NCBI GenBank assembly: GCA_963704535.1
Contig: OY969916.1
Span: 6,510,001 to 6,574,000, forward strand
Direction of reading: 5' to 3'
DNA length: 64,000 nucleotides
DNA from: G963704535 sp963704535
Lineage (GTDB): Bacteria > Chloroflexota > Chloroflexia > Chloroflexales > Roseiflexaceae
Part shown: positions 8,513-16,167 of the stretch, piece by piece
Numbering within the stretch: position 1 is the stretch's first letter
Layout: each line of letters starts with the position of its first letter
The notes under the pieces: model-generated
Told to the model about the DNA's origin: nothing
Seen by the model: only the letters and a program-made list of their open reading frames with translations
Databases searched by the model: none
Made by a program: the position numbers and the translations under genes

Positions 8513-8678
8513 CAACTCATCCAACTGAAAACAGCACGAGCCGGGTGGTGCAGCAACACCTCCCGGCCCGCTAACCCCACACCTGAGGAAGCAGGTGTCG
8601 AGGCTACCGCGCATTGTACCACACTGCGTGGCGGCAGCGGCCCTTCGCCTTGTTCTGCGGGGGGCCGCTGTTTTGTGT
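8513..8678 (+). ncRNA. Candidate structured small RNA, about 165 nt
   Basis: The segment has a promoter before it and an intrinsic terminator at its end, with no convincing ORF between. Stem 1 pairs GCCGGGTGGTG (8540-8550) with CACCTCCCGGC (8557-8567) around a six-base loop CAGCAA, with one mismatch. Stem 2 pairs ACACCTG (8579-8585) with CAGGTGT (8592-8598) around AGGAAG. The terminator stem closes it. I do not recognise it as a known riboswitch, 6S, tmRNA or SRP RNA. It lies 173 nt before the start of the small ORF at 8852, so it could be a stand-alone RNA or a leader whose terminator controls that ORF. Confidence 0.5.
8635..8678 (+). terminator. Rho-independent terminator of the candidate small RNA
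   Basis: CAGCGGCCC (8635-8643) pairs perfectly with GGGCCGCTG (8662-8670) across an 18-nt loop and is followed by TTTTGTGT. Confidence 0.65.
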
Positions 8679-8790
8679 AAGGACAGAGCGCATTGAGTCC
8701 GGAACAGAGGAGTCATCCTGCTTTGTTCTCGGTTCTTTGTTCTTTGTTCTTGCAGTGGATGGGCCGTGGGAGTCCCTGTTCGCCTTCCGC

Positions 8791-8829
8791 CCGTACGGGG
8801 CGGGGTTGGCTGGCTTCCCGTCCCGTACA
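8791..8829. repeat. Inverted repeat upstream of the small ORF
   Basis: GTACGGGGCGGG and CCCGTCCCGTAC face each other with a loop of about 13 nt, just before the ribosome-binding site of the next ORF. A heptamer run (TTCTTTG)n lies at about 8734-8752. Beyond these and the small RNA candidate, 8129-8851 has no gene. Confidence 0.6.
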
Positions 8830-8851
8830 CTTTCGCCACCAGGAGGATACC

Positions 8852-9031
8852 ATGGGCCACTACACGCTGGACGAACTGATCGCGCTGTGGAAGCGCGAGA
8901 AGCTGACGACGGAGCAGGTGATCGGGCAGATGTTGCAGGTGCTGAAGGAGCAGGAGGGGAGGTTGAGCGAGGTTGAGCGGCGGGCTGCGAGGGAATTCTC
9001 TGGAGCAGAGGGGGATGGAAGGGGGGAGTGA
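8852..9031 (+). CDS. Small acidic/basic helical protein, 59 residues, unknown function
   Basis: ATG at 8852 follows a near-perfect AGGAGG (8841-8846) at the right distance, which supports real translation. The sequence MGHYTLDELIALWKREKLTT continues with EQVIGQMLQVLKEQEGRLSE, a charged amphipathic pattern likely to form one or two helices. No family was recognised. The tail after about residue 45 is low-complexity. It follows the candidate small RNA and precedes the restriction-like cassette, so it could belong to the same accessory island. Confidence 0.55.
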   Translation: MGHYTLDELIALWKREKLTTEQVIGQMLQVLKEQEGRLSEVERRAAREFSGAEGDGRGE

Positions 9032-9060
9032 GGACGCCGTCGAGACTTTGTCATTGAGGG

Positions 9061-9252
9061 TTGCCTGTCGTTTCTACAATGTCGCTCTCATCGCGTGGGG
9101 AGTTGCTTGGGCCACGTTCGCTGGGGTGGCGGCGTAATGGCACATTGCACGGCTGGGTGGAGCAAGGAATGCTCATGTCGGTGGAGGATATGGGCGGGAA
9201 GCAGCGGTTGTTTGCGGGAATAAATATAGAACAGTTGGCGTCAAGATTTTGA
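9061..9252 (+). CDS. Possible remnant of a helix-turn-helix (MerR/excisionase-like) protein
   Basis: A short frame from TTG 9061 contains WRRNGTLHGWVEQGML, then GGKQRLFAGINIEQLASRF, which resembles the recognition-helix and wing of MerR/excisionase-type DNA-binding domains. No good ribosome-binding site and no intact N-terminal half are seen, so it may be a fragment. The stretch 9253-9495 after it shows nothing I can support. Confidence 0.25.
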   Translation: MPVVSTMSLSSRGELLGPRSLGWRRNGTLHGWVEQGMLMSVEDMGGKQRLFAGINIEQLASRF

Positions 9253-9495
9253 TTCGGTTCGGTTGCGCATGAAGATAAAAGAACGTATAATCGGCACATA
9301 CTCACGACGGCAAAGTAGTCCTTTGATCCCGCACTAATGCTGAACGACACACTGCTCACGAGGCCATGTAACACATTCGTTCGTGGTCTTGTTTCCGACG
9401 TTCTGCAACATACTCCACCTTGAGCGGGATATGGTGGGCTGGTGGTAAGATAACTACTGAGCACGCGAGCCGACGTTCTATCAAGGGATACGATC

Positions 9496-9849
9496 ATGAC
9501 CTCTGGCTATGAAGCGGAAACGAGATTGGCGGCGCAGCCCACTACAACTGAACTCCTCCAGCAACCGGAGGATGGCTTGACTAACACTCATACTGCTCCA
9601 TTTCATCGAGGCCGCGGTCGCGCGCAGAAACTCTCTATAGATCAGTTGCGTTCGCTCAATGATCTGCTTCAATTGGGAGCGACACACTACGGTTTTGCGG
9701 ATGATCGCTGGACTCAGCAGCGGACGAGCACACTTATCGAGCGTACCTTCGGTGTTTCGTATCATCCAAACTACATTCCACTGGTGCTCAAACACGTCCA
9801 ACAGGCTCTCGCTGAACACAATGGGTTAGAAGTCATTCTTTCACAATGA
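9496..9849 (+). CDS. Winged-helix (IS630/HTH_33-like) DNA-binding ORF ahead of a methyltransferase
   Basis: The product has 117 residues. After a disordered N-terminus, residues 38-108 read GRGRAQKLSIDQLRSLNDLL, then HYGFADDRWTQQRTSTLIE and FGVSYHPNYIPLVLKHV. This is the winged helix normally found at the N-terminus of IS630-family transposases, here with no catalytic DDE domain. It overlaps the open frame of the methyltransferase, which is in the +1 frame. It could be a separate DNA-binding subunit, or the N-terminal part of one fused protein if the frame change at about 9840-9850 is a sequencing slip. GC content is lower than in the neighbours. Confidence 0.6.
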   Translation: MTSGYEAETRLAAQPTTTELLQQPEDGLTNTHTAPFHRGRGRAQKLSIDQLRSLNDLLQLGATHYGFADDRWTQQRTSTLIERTFGVSYHPNYIPLVLKHVQQALAEHNGLEVILSQ

Positions 9850-10684
9850 TAGGGTAACTCTCTACTGCGGTGATGCTGCATCTATCCTGGCGTTACTCCC
9901 CGCAGCATCTATTGACTGCATCGTCACCTCACCGCCCTATTATGGACAGCGAGATTATGGCGTCCCTGATCAGATTGGCTTGGAAAAGCATCCACAGGAC
10001 TATATTAAGCGTCTGCTCTCAGTTTTTCATGGTGCAAAGCGGGTATTGAAGCCAACCGGGAGTTTGTGGGTCAATTTGGGGGACACCTATTGGAGTGGGA
10101 AAGGGCGTCCACATGGGCCAGATGACAAGCAACGTCATCGACGTTTTCTCCGCCCACAGGACATATCTGGACCCCGACCGCTTTGTACTCCCAAGCAGTT
10201 ATTGCTAATTCCTCATCGTTTTGCCATTGCTATGCAAGATGATGGATGGATTGTTCGTAATGATAACGTATGGTACAAAGTGAATCCTACACCTGATCCC
10301 GTTGATGATCGATGTGCATCAGCACATGAGTATATGTTTCATTTTGTCCTTAAACGCAGATACTATTTCGATTACGATGCGGTTGCTATCCCCTCGCAAG
10401 GAGAGCGTGAGACGAAAGCACCACCGTCAGTTTGGAAAATTCAATCGGCCCCTACATTCAAAAAACATATCGCTGTGTTTCCTGAAGAATTGGTACGTAT
10501 TCCGATCCTGGCAACGTTGCCTCCCCATGGTGTGCTCCTTGATCCATTTTGTGGTAGCGGAACCGCCCTGAGCTATGCTATTACTCAAGGCGGTAATCGG
10601 AAAGCCATTGGAATTGACATCAGTGATGCAGCACTTGAAGAAGCTCAAGTATTACTTGTACAATTAAGTGCTGCGTTGCAGTAG
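9830..10684 (+). CDS. Beta-class DNA (N4-cytosine or N6-adenine) methyltransferase, no canonical start visible
   Basis: The open frame begins after the stop at 9827-9829. Catalytic motif IV, TSPPYYGQRDYG, is at 9926-9961, and the AdoMet-binding motif I, DPFCGSGTALSYA, is at 10541-10579, followed by IGIDIS. This IV-then-I order is that of beta-class amino-methyltransferases. The segment NDRVTLYCGDAASILALLP just before motif IV is also typical. There is no ATG, GTG or TTG in frame before TTG 9980, and a start at 9980 would remove motif IV. So either translation enters by +1 frameshift from the upstream winged-helix ORF, an unusual start is used, or one base is wrong. With the convergent DUF262-HNH gene 11 nt away it forms a plausible restriction-modification pair. 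Confidence 0.8.
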   Translation, partial: KSFFHNDRVTLYCGDAASILALLPAASIDCIVTSPPYYGQRDYGVPDQIGLEKHPQDYIKRLLSVFHGAKRVLKPTGSLWVNLGDTYWSGKGRPHGPDDKQRHRRFLRPQDISGPRPLCTPKQLLLIPHRFAIAMQDDGWIVRNDNVWYKVNPTPDPVDDRCASAHEYMFHFVLKRRYYFDYDAVAIPSQGERETKAPPSVWKIQSAPTFKKHIAVFPEELVRIPILATLPPHGVLLDPFCGSGTALSYAITQGGNRKAIGIDISDAALEEAQVLLVQLSAALQ

Positions 10685-10695
10685 TTGGATTGGGT

Positions 10696-12564
10696 TTATC
10701 TATCAAAAATAAGGTCATCGATGAAGGAGTACTGTGATGGTTTGCCGTCATCTTCATCAGTTTCCACAAATACTGGTAGTTGTAACTGAATACTACCAGC
10801 TCTTAAACCTTCGATAGCTTCTCTATTTGCTTGATTGTTGCAGAACGGATGTACTAGACGCTGATTGTCTGATGCTGTGCGCCCACCTCGATATCGCTCC
10901 ACAATGTGATCGTGCTGAACATGGCCAGAGGGGTCAAGCATACCACCGCATATACCGCACCTTGGACAACTGTTGAAGTATGTGCGTAGAACAGTTTTTG
11001 ACTTTTGGGAGCGAGAAAACAACTGGCTGTTTGTGCCGGTCTCTTGTTCGCTATCTTCGGCAACAATTACTGTGTTGTTAGACCTCTCTTCAATGCGAAG
11101 TGCATCGATCAGTTTTCGATGATCTGTTGAAAAGGAATCGCTATCAGTTATATCATTGTGGCGTATAAGCAAAGACAACAAGCCATCAAAGTATCGGGCT
11201 GTCTGCTTTGTAACTTCTCGACCGGAACCGAGGCGACGGCTGATACGACGAATGATATCTTCTTTGTGATTGATAAGGGTTTGTTCAAAAGCCGAACGAT
11301 GCACTGCAAACAAGCGTTTGCGATTCAAAATCTCTTCAGCAGATCCATTGGTTAACCAGTAAAGCATACCATACAACAAGCTCCTTACGTGGATTCCATT
11401 GCTATTGTAGAGGTAGAGTGCGGGAATAAGCTCAAGCGAGCGAGGTGAAGGACCGCTAATGTGGCTCAACACCTCGGCAGTATCTGTTACTAACTGTAGG
11501 CCATTACTTACAATTAGTTCGACAGAAGAGTTTTTGTCACGGCATAGTAATTGACGAGTGTCGTCTGGTAATCCCTTTATCCCCGCAACTATTGTTAATA
11601 GTTCAGCTAGGTAATAAGGTTTTTTCTCCGGATTAGTGTAAGGGGTTGCCAGTAAGGGTTGTCGCAAGGTCTTAATAGGTGTACGATAGGGGGGAGTAAA
11701 GAGAGCTTCATGTAGAGATTTAACTATCTCCAAAGTTTTTGTAGTCTGTTGTATCACTATTTGATTTAGTGGCTCTCCTGGAATTCTTGCAGGCCACGTA
11801 TGATCTGCACGGGAAATATCTGAGATGGACATAACAGCTCGCGCAAAACTCGAACTTCGATTCTCCACAAGAATCGTTTCCCATTCTGTTAGTCTACGAC
11901 CGCTCTTGTTGATTTTCAGGAAAGACTGTTCAGCCGTCTTATAGTCGCCTTTCACCCACTGAACGTTAAACGCCATGTTGCCCCCGACTATACTTCGATA
12001 AACCTCAGCATAACCGTGCCTAACCGCATCCATTTCCTGTTCAGGATCTAGGTGCTGATTTTGTAACCTCTTGTATTCTACATAAGCAGCTTGATACTCT
12101 CGAAAGCTGGCAATCTTGTGAGCGACCATTAACTTTTGAACTTCTCGGGCAGCTTCTCTGCTGTCCTTAGTTACTTTCTCATCACCATATTCCTCTTCTG
12201 AGAGTCTCTGACCCCAATTATCTTGAATCCATGCCAAGACAACAGATACACGATGGCCTCCATCAAGGACATATTGGTGGTTGTCTGGGCTTAACCACAT
12301 AATGATACTAGGCACAACTTGCAGATTGATAACAGAATCTAAGAGTAAAACACAATCTTCAGGCGTCCAAGCCCATGTAGCTCGCTGAAAGTCAGGTTTT
12401 CTAAGAACATCAGCTCGCGTCTCCTCTCCTGGTAATAAGTCTCTAATACGCAATGACTTCTTATCCTCGTCTGGAATATCGCGAGGTAGTTTTTCAGACC
12501 GAATATATAACAAATTATCGCGAGGAATTAGATGGTCCAGATAAACTTTGAGTTCGTTTGCCAT
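10696..12564 (-). CDS. DUF262 and HNH endonuclease domain protein (GmrSD-like nuclease)
   Basis: The product has 622 residues. The DUF262 (ParB/Srx-like) part shows RKPDFQRATWAW at residues 55-66 and QYVLDGGHRVSV at about 97-108, the motifs thought to bind and hydrolyse nucleotide in GmrS/DndB-like proteins. The C-terminus carries a zinc-bound HNH nuclease: Cys533, Cys536 and Cys539, then HDHIVERYRGGR (551-562), Asn567 and the FCNNQ segment. This domain pair is common in type IV and phage-defence nucleases. The gene is convergent with the methyltransferase and clearly AT-richer than the surrounding chromosome, a sign of transfer. Targets are unknown. Confidence 0.8.
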   Translation of the reverse strand: MANELKVYLDHLIPRDNLLYIRSEKLPRDIPDEDKKSLRIRDLLPGEETRADVLRKPDFQRATWAWTPEDCVLLLDSVINLQVVPSIIMWLSPDNHQYVLDGGHRVSVVLAWIQDNWGQRLSEEEYGDEKVTKDSREAAREVQKLMVAHKIASFREYQAAYVEYKRLQNQHLDPEQEMDAVRHGYAEVYRSIVGGNMAFNVQWVKGDYKTAEQSFLKINKSGRRLTEWETILVENRSSSFARAVMSISDISRADHTWPARIPGEPLNQIVIQQTTKTLEIVKSLHEALFTPPYRTPIKTLRQPLLATPYTNPEKKPYYLAELLTIVAGIKGLPDDTRQLLCRDKNSSVELIVSNGLQLVTDTAEVLSHISGPSPRSLELIPALYLYNSNGIHVRSLLYGMLYWLTNGSAEEILNRKRLFAVHRSAFEQTLINHKEDIIRRISRRLGSGREVTKQTARYFDGLLSLLIRHNDITDSDSFSTDHRKLIDALRIEERSNNTVIVAEDSEQETGTNSQLFSRSQKSKTVLRTYFNSCPRCGICGGMLDPSGHVQHDHIVERYRGGRTASDNQRLVHPFCNNQANREAIEGLRAGSIQLQLPVFVETDEDDGKPSQYSFIDDLIFDR

Positions 12565-12723
12565 AGTTCGACACCTCTGAAACTATGCCGACTTAGTTCG
12601 ATAAACCCGATTACGTCGTATTTGTTCTGACAATGAAATCTTAGATTTGAATATGAAATAGTGGTAAAACCAGCAAGATTTTCTCTGATGGTTTTACAAT
12701 CCCTTTGAGAAATTACAGTAGCA

Positions 12724-12808
12724 AAGCCGTTCCTCAGTAGCTATAGCTCAAAATGAGGAACGGCTTCGCAATCCGTGTGATAATCCCCTTCGCAATCCAT
12801 GTGAGAAC
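12724..12808. repeat. Terminator-like inverted repeat and two 24-nt direct repeats
   Basis: AAGCCGTTCCTCA (12724-12736) and TGAGGAACGGCTT (12754-12766) form a perfect 13-bp stem with a 17-nt loop, downstream of gyrB on the minus strand. Beside it CTTCGCAATCC...GTGTGA-type units start at 12764 and 12788. The stem may terminate gyrB; a T-run is weak. The rest of 12565-12822 is AT-rich with no ORF. Confidence 0.6.
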
Positions 12809-12822
12809 CTACAGGATGGGCT

Positions 12823-14202
12823 CTAAATATCCAAATTCTTCACCTCCAACGCGTGCGTCTGGATGAAGCGCTTGCGGGGCGGCACCAGGTCGCCCATCAG
12901 CATGGTGAAGGTCTCGTCGGCTTGCTGGGCGTCCTCGAGCGTGACCTGGAGCACGGTGCGGTTCAGCGGGTTCATCGTCGTCTCCCAGAGCTGGTCGGCG
13001 TTCATCTCGCCGAGCCCTTTGTAGCGCTGGATCTCGATCCGGTCGCGCTGCTCCTGGGGCAGCCGCCCCAGGTACTCGTCGCGCTCGCGGTCGGAGTAGG
13101 TGTAGCGCAGTTCCTTGCCGTGCTTGAGCCGGAACAGCGGCGGCTGGGCGATGTACAGGTGCCCGTTGGTAATGATTGGCCGCATGTAGCGGAAGAAGAA
13201 GGTCAGCAGCAGCGTGCGGATGTGGCTGCCGTCCACGTCGGCGTCGCACATCAGGATGATCCGGTGGTAGCGCAGCTTGGTCGTGTCGAACTGGTCGCCG
13301 ACGCTGGCGCCGATCGCGGTGATCAGCGCCCTGACCTCGTTGTTCGAGAGCATCTTGTCGAGCCGGCTCTTCTCGACGTTGAGGATCTTGCCGCGCAGCG
13401 GCAGGATGGCCTGGAAGCGGCGATCGCGGCCTTGCTTCGCGCTGTTGTGGACGAAGATGCCCGATGCTAAGGCGAAATTGTGGTAGTCGTCCACGGTGAG
13501 ATCGTAGACGTCGGCGCGTTCATCGAGCGGCCGGACGGCGATAACTTTGCAGTTGATGTTTGTGGCTACTTCAAGCATCTGTGCCTCATCACCTGCGAAG
13601 TAGCGCTCGCAGAGCGAATTGTAGCGCAGCGCAGTAGGCGCCTGTTCTCGGCGCAGCCGATCGTAGGCAGCACGAACGTCTTGCTCTCCTAGTGCGCTGT
13701 TGAGTAGTATCAGCGCCTTCAGCTTATGGCCCGCGCCAATAAGCCGACCCTTTTCCTCAGAAGATGTGCTCTGACGCCAGCCTTTGAGCGCATTAAGAAC
13801 GTGCTCACGTTCCTGCTCATCCGCCCAGCGACGATGGAGTGAGGCAACGATCTTCTCGCGATGCTCAGGGTGCTCCACCCACCACTGGCTCACCGCTTCA
13901 GCGTGCTGCCTTCGGTACGCTTCATCCTCCCACTGGATCTGCGTCTTGAGCGAACGCCATTCGCGCAGTACTTCGTTCGACCACTGTTCGATCGCCTTCT
14001 GTCGCAGGTTCTCACGCGCATCGGGGTTCTCCTCGAAATGGCGACGTACCCGTTCGGCCTGCCACTCGCGGTGTTCGGGCTTCTCCCAATACTCCGCCTG
14101 CCAGCGATCCATGCGCTCACAGTAGGCGTCGTACTCCTGTGGCGAGAGCGAGTTCGAACCATTCGATAAATCCATCACGCACGCGTGAGACGAAGGCCGC
14201 AT
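12823..14202 (-). CDS. gyrB: GyrB C-terminal part carrying the C-terminal half of the intein
   Basis: This frame encodes intein sequence up to residue 253 and then the GyrB Toprim and tail. The intein end reads YDLTVDDYHNFALASGIFVHN and is followed by the extein SAKQGRDRRFQAILPLRGKI. The Toprim acidic motif MCDADVDGSHIRTLLLTFF and the C-terminal IQRYKGLGEMNADQLWET are normal for gyrase subunit B. The annotated start at 14202 is only the first ATG after the frame change; there is no good ribosome-binding site. Joined with 14117-16099 it restores a full gyrase subunit B, which supercoils DNA with GyrA. It is essential, so the frame must be repaired somehow or the sequence has a one-base error. 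Confidence 0.85.
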   Translation of the reverse strand: MRPSSHACVMDLSNGSNSLSPQEYDAYCERMDRWQAEYWEKPEHREWQAERVRRHFEENPDARENLRQKAIEQWSNEVLREWRSLKTQIQWEDEAYRRQHAEAVSQWWVEHPEHREKIVASLHRRWADEQEREHVLNALKGWRQSTSSEEKGRLIGAGHKLKALILLNSALGEQDVRAAYDRLRREQAPTALRYNSLCERYFAGDEAQMLEVATNINCKVIAVRPLDERADVYDLTVDDYHNFALASGIFVHNSAKQGRDRRFQAILPLRGKILNVEKSRLDKMLSNNEVRALITAIGASVGDQFDTTKLRYHRIILMCDADVDGSHIRTLLLTFFFRYMRPIITNGHLYIAQPPLFRLKHGKELRYTYSDRERDEYLGRLPQEQRDRIEIQRYKGLGEMNADQLWETTMNPLNRTVLQVTLEDAQQADETFTMLMGDLVPPRKRFIQTHALEVKNLDI

Positions 14203-14764
14203 CTTGCTTCTGATCGTTGAGAGTCATTTGATGGAGCTTGAGGTGATCGAGGCGATTCATGCGTACGATATTGCGCGGGTCATTATTGCGCTTATCGAAA
14301 TCCTGATGATGCCGTACCTCTCCATCAGATGAGCTATACACGCCCTGGCGAAGGTTATAGAGGTCCGCCAGGATGTGTGTGTGGAGCCAACGGCCGCTGC
14401 TGTTCATCCATACCATCTCATAACCAGGGCCAGGAGATTCGCCCCTTTGAGTGAACCGAACCTTAAGCGGCATCAAACTCTCGCCGGCCTGAAGCTGGTC
14501 AGCCTGCAGGTAGCTACCATCGCGCAGCCGGAAGAGGTGATCCGGCGTGCAGCGAATCATCTCACCATTGTCTAGCTCGACCTCGACCAACTCGGCGTTG
14601 TGCTTCGTCAGGCGTGGGTGAATCAACGGTACGACCCGAACCTCGCCGTACTTATTAGTCGCATAGCCAAAGTGCTGGATGCCATTCTCCCAGTCTTCAG
14701 CAAGTTCTCGGAAGCTCTTGACATTCCCCGAGGAAAGCTTTACAATAGTATCACCTGCAAAGCA
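13444..14764 (-). mobile_element. GyrB intein with HNH homing endonuclease domain, frame broken
   Basis: The insert starts at Cys1 (codon 14764-14762, CFAGDTIVKLSSG) right after the GyrB motif EGDSAGG, and ends with VHN (Asn codon 13446-13444) before Ser+1 of SAKQG. Splicing blocks are intact: block A with Cys1, block B with CTPDHLF, block F VYDLTVDDYHNFA and the terminal His-Asn. Between them lies an HNH homing nuclease segment with RHHQDFDKRNNDPRNIVRM and LDHLKLHQ. The length is 1321 nt, one more than a multiple of three, so there is one net frame change inside, between about 14150 and 14200. Confidence 0.9.
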
Positions 14765-16099
14765 CCCCCCTGCGGAATCTCCTTCCACCACGTACAGCTC
14801 ACACCGCGCCGGATTCGTGTCCGAGCAATCGGCCAGCTTGCCGGGCAGCGAGAAGCCCTCCATCGCGCTCTTGCGGGCCGTCTCGCGCACCTTCTGGACG
14901 GCCATGCGGGTGCGTGCGGCGGCGATACACTTCTCGATGATGCGCTTGCCGTCCTGCGGGCTCTCGTCCAGCCAGGCGTTGAAGGCGTCGGCGAAGACCG
15001 TGGCGACGGCGCCGGTAGCGATTGGGCTGACCAGCTTCTCCTTGGTCTGCGAGCTGAACTGTGGGTCGCGCAGCTTGACGCTGATCACCGCCGTCAGCCC
15101 CTCGCGCACATCCTCGCCGGTCAGGTTGGCCTCGTTCTCCTTGAGCAGGTTCTTGCTGCGGGCGTAGTTATTGATGACGCGGGTCAGCCCATTGCGGAAG
15201 CCGGTGACATGCGCGCCGCCGTCGGTGTTGTTGATGCCGTTGGCGAAGGCGTAGATCGAGTTGGTGTCGAACGCCTCGGTGTATTGGAGTGCGACCTCGA
15301 CGGCCACGTCGTCGGCGACCCGATCGACGTAGAACGGCTGCTTGTGCAGCACATTCTTATCCTTGTTCAGGTGCCGCACGTAGGAGCGGATGCCGCCCTC
15401 GAAGTAGAAGTTGACCTCGCCGTCGCCCTGCCCCGAACCTGCCGAAGGATCGCGCAGGTCCAAAAAGCGGAAGCGCAGCCCTTTGTTGAGGTAGGACATC
15501 TCGCGGAAGCGCTGCGCCAGCGTCTTGAAGTTGTAGTCCAGCGTATCGATGATCGTCGCGTCCGGCATGAAAGTGGTGATGGTGCCGTGGCGGTCGGTCG
15601 GCCCCACTTCGACGACATCAGTCTGCGGCACGCCGGCACGGTACTCCTGGTAGTAGTGCCGGCCGTTGCGGTGAACATCGACGCGCATCTGCTCCGAGAG
15701 GGCGTTCACAGCCGAGACGCCGACGCCGTGCAGACCGGACGAGACCTTGTAGCCGGTGCCGCCGAACTTCCCGCCGGCGTGCAGCTTCGTCATCACCAGC
15801 GTGAGCGTGCTGACCCCTTCCTTGGCGTGGAGGCCGACCGGGATGCCCTGCCCGTCGTCGGTGACGACCACCGAGCTGTCGGGCTGAATCACGACCTCGA
15901 CGCTGGTCGCGCGCCCGGCCATCACCTCGTCGACCGAGTTATCGACGACCTCGCGCACCATAGTGTGCAGGCCGTTGATATCGGTCGGCCCAATATACAT
16001 CCCAGGGCGGCGGCGCACGGCCTCCATGCCTTCGAGCACCTGGATCTGGCTCTCGTCGTAGACCTGGGAGGGAATGCTTGGTGAAGTTTCTGTTGTCAT
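14117..16099 (-). CDS. gyrB: GyrB N-terminal part plus N-terminal half of the intein
   Basis: ATG at 16099 gives MTTETSPSIPSQVYDESQIQ; a TTG seven codons earlier is an alternative. The GHKL ATPase is clear: VREVVDNSVDEVMAG, VTDDGQGIPVG and VSSGLHGVGVSAVNALS. The transducer and start of Toprim follow, up to LYVVEGDSAGG, where the intein begins at 14764. The frame then runs through the HNH region and ends out of frame at 14117. A short insert DPSAGSGQG (near 15426-15450) matches a repeat that also lies inside two other genes in the window. The product joins the 12823-14202 part by protein splicing, in cis if the frame is really continuous, in trans if it is truly split. Confidence 0.9.
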   Translation of the reverse strand: MTTETSPSIPSQVYDESQIQVLEGMEAVRRRPGMYIGPTDINGLHTMVREVVDNSVDEVMAGRATSVEVVIQPDSSVVVTDDGQGIPVGLHAKEGVSTLTLVMTKLHAGGKFGGTGYKVSSGLHGVGVSAVNALSEQMRVDVHRNGRHYYQEYRAGVPQTDVVEVGPTDRHGTITTFMPDATIIDTLDYNFKTLAQRFREMSYLNKGLRFRFLDLRDPSAGSGQGDGEVNFYFEGGIRSYVRHLNKDKNVLHKQPFYVDRVADDVAVEVALQYTEAFDTNSIYAFANGINNTDGGAHVTGFRNGLTRVINNYARSKNLLKENEANLTGEDVREGLTAVISVKLRDPQFSSQTKEKLVSPIATGAVATVFADAFNAWLDESPQDGKRIIEKCIAAARTRMAVQKVRETARKSAMEGFSLPGKLADCSDTNPARCELYVVEGDSAGGCFAGDTIVKLSSGNVKSFRELAEDWENGIQHFGYATNKYGEVRVVPLIHPRLTKHNAELVEVELDNGEMIRCTPDHLFRLRDGSYLQADQLQAGESLMPLKVRFTQRGESPGPGYEMVWMNSSGRWLHTHILADLYNLRQGVYSSSDGEVRHHQDFDKRNNDPRNIVRMNRLDHLKLHQMTLNDQKQDAAFVSRVRDGFIEWFELALATGVRRLL

Positions 16100-16122
16100 T
16101 ACTGTACTCACTCGTTTCAACT

Positions 16123-16165
16123 TGTCGTCCGTAGGGGCGTATGCAATACGCCCCTACGGACGACA
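16123..16165. repeat. REP-like palindrome, 20-bp stem with 3-nt loop
   Basis: A perfect 20-bp stem (16123-16142 with 16146-16165) has loop GCA and a GGGGCGTAT/ATACGCCCC core. It fills the space between gyrB and the upstream membrane protein gene. Related palindromes occur at 20828-20889 and 55543-55562. Confidence 0.9.
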
Positions 16166-16167
16166 CA

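Noticed and set aside
8513..8678. Known riboswitch or 6S/SRP RNA
   Set aside because: The hairpins do not show the conserved cores of those classes that I can recognise.
9051..9497. Minus-strand ORF of 148 codons in the gap before the methyltransferase cassette
   Set aside because: Cys/Ser-rich composition with no domain and no ribosome-binding site; overlaps a better plus-strand fragment.
9496..9849. IS630 transposase insertion
   Set aside because: Only the winged-helix part is present; no DDE catalytic domain or terminal inverted repeats were found.
14117..14202. Overlapping ORFs taken as proof of a natural split intein
   Set aside because: No ribosome-binding site precedes the second ORF and similar one-base breaks affect many other genes, so I keep it only as a hypothesis.
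14600..16084. Long plus-strand ORF of 494 codons opposite gyrB
   Set aside because: It mirrors the GyrB coding frame, has a composition typical of antisense GC-rich frames and no recognisable domain.
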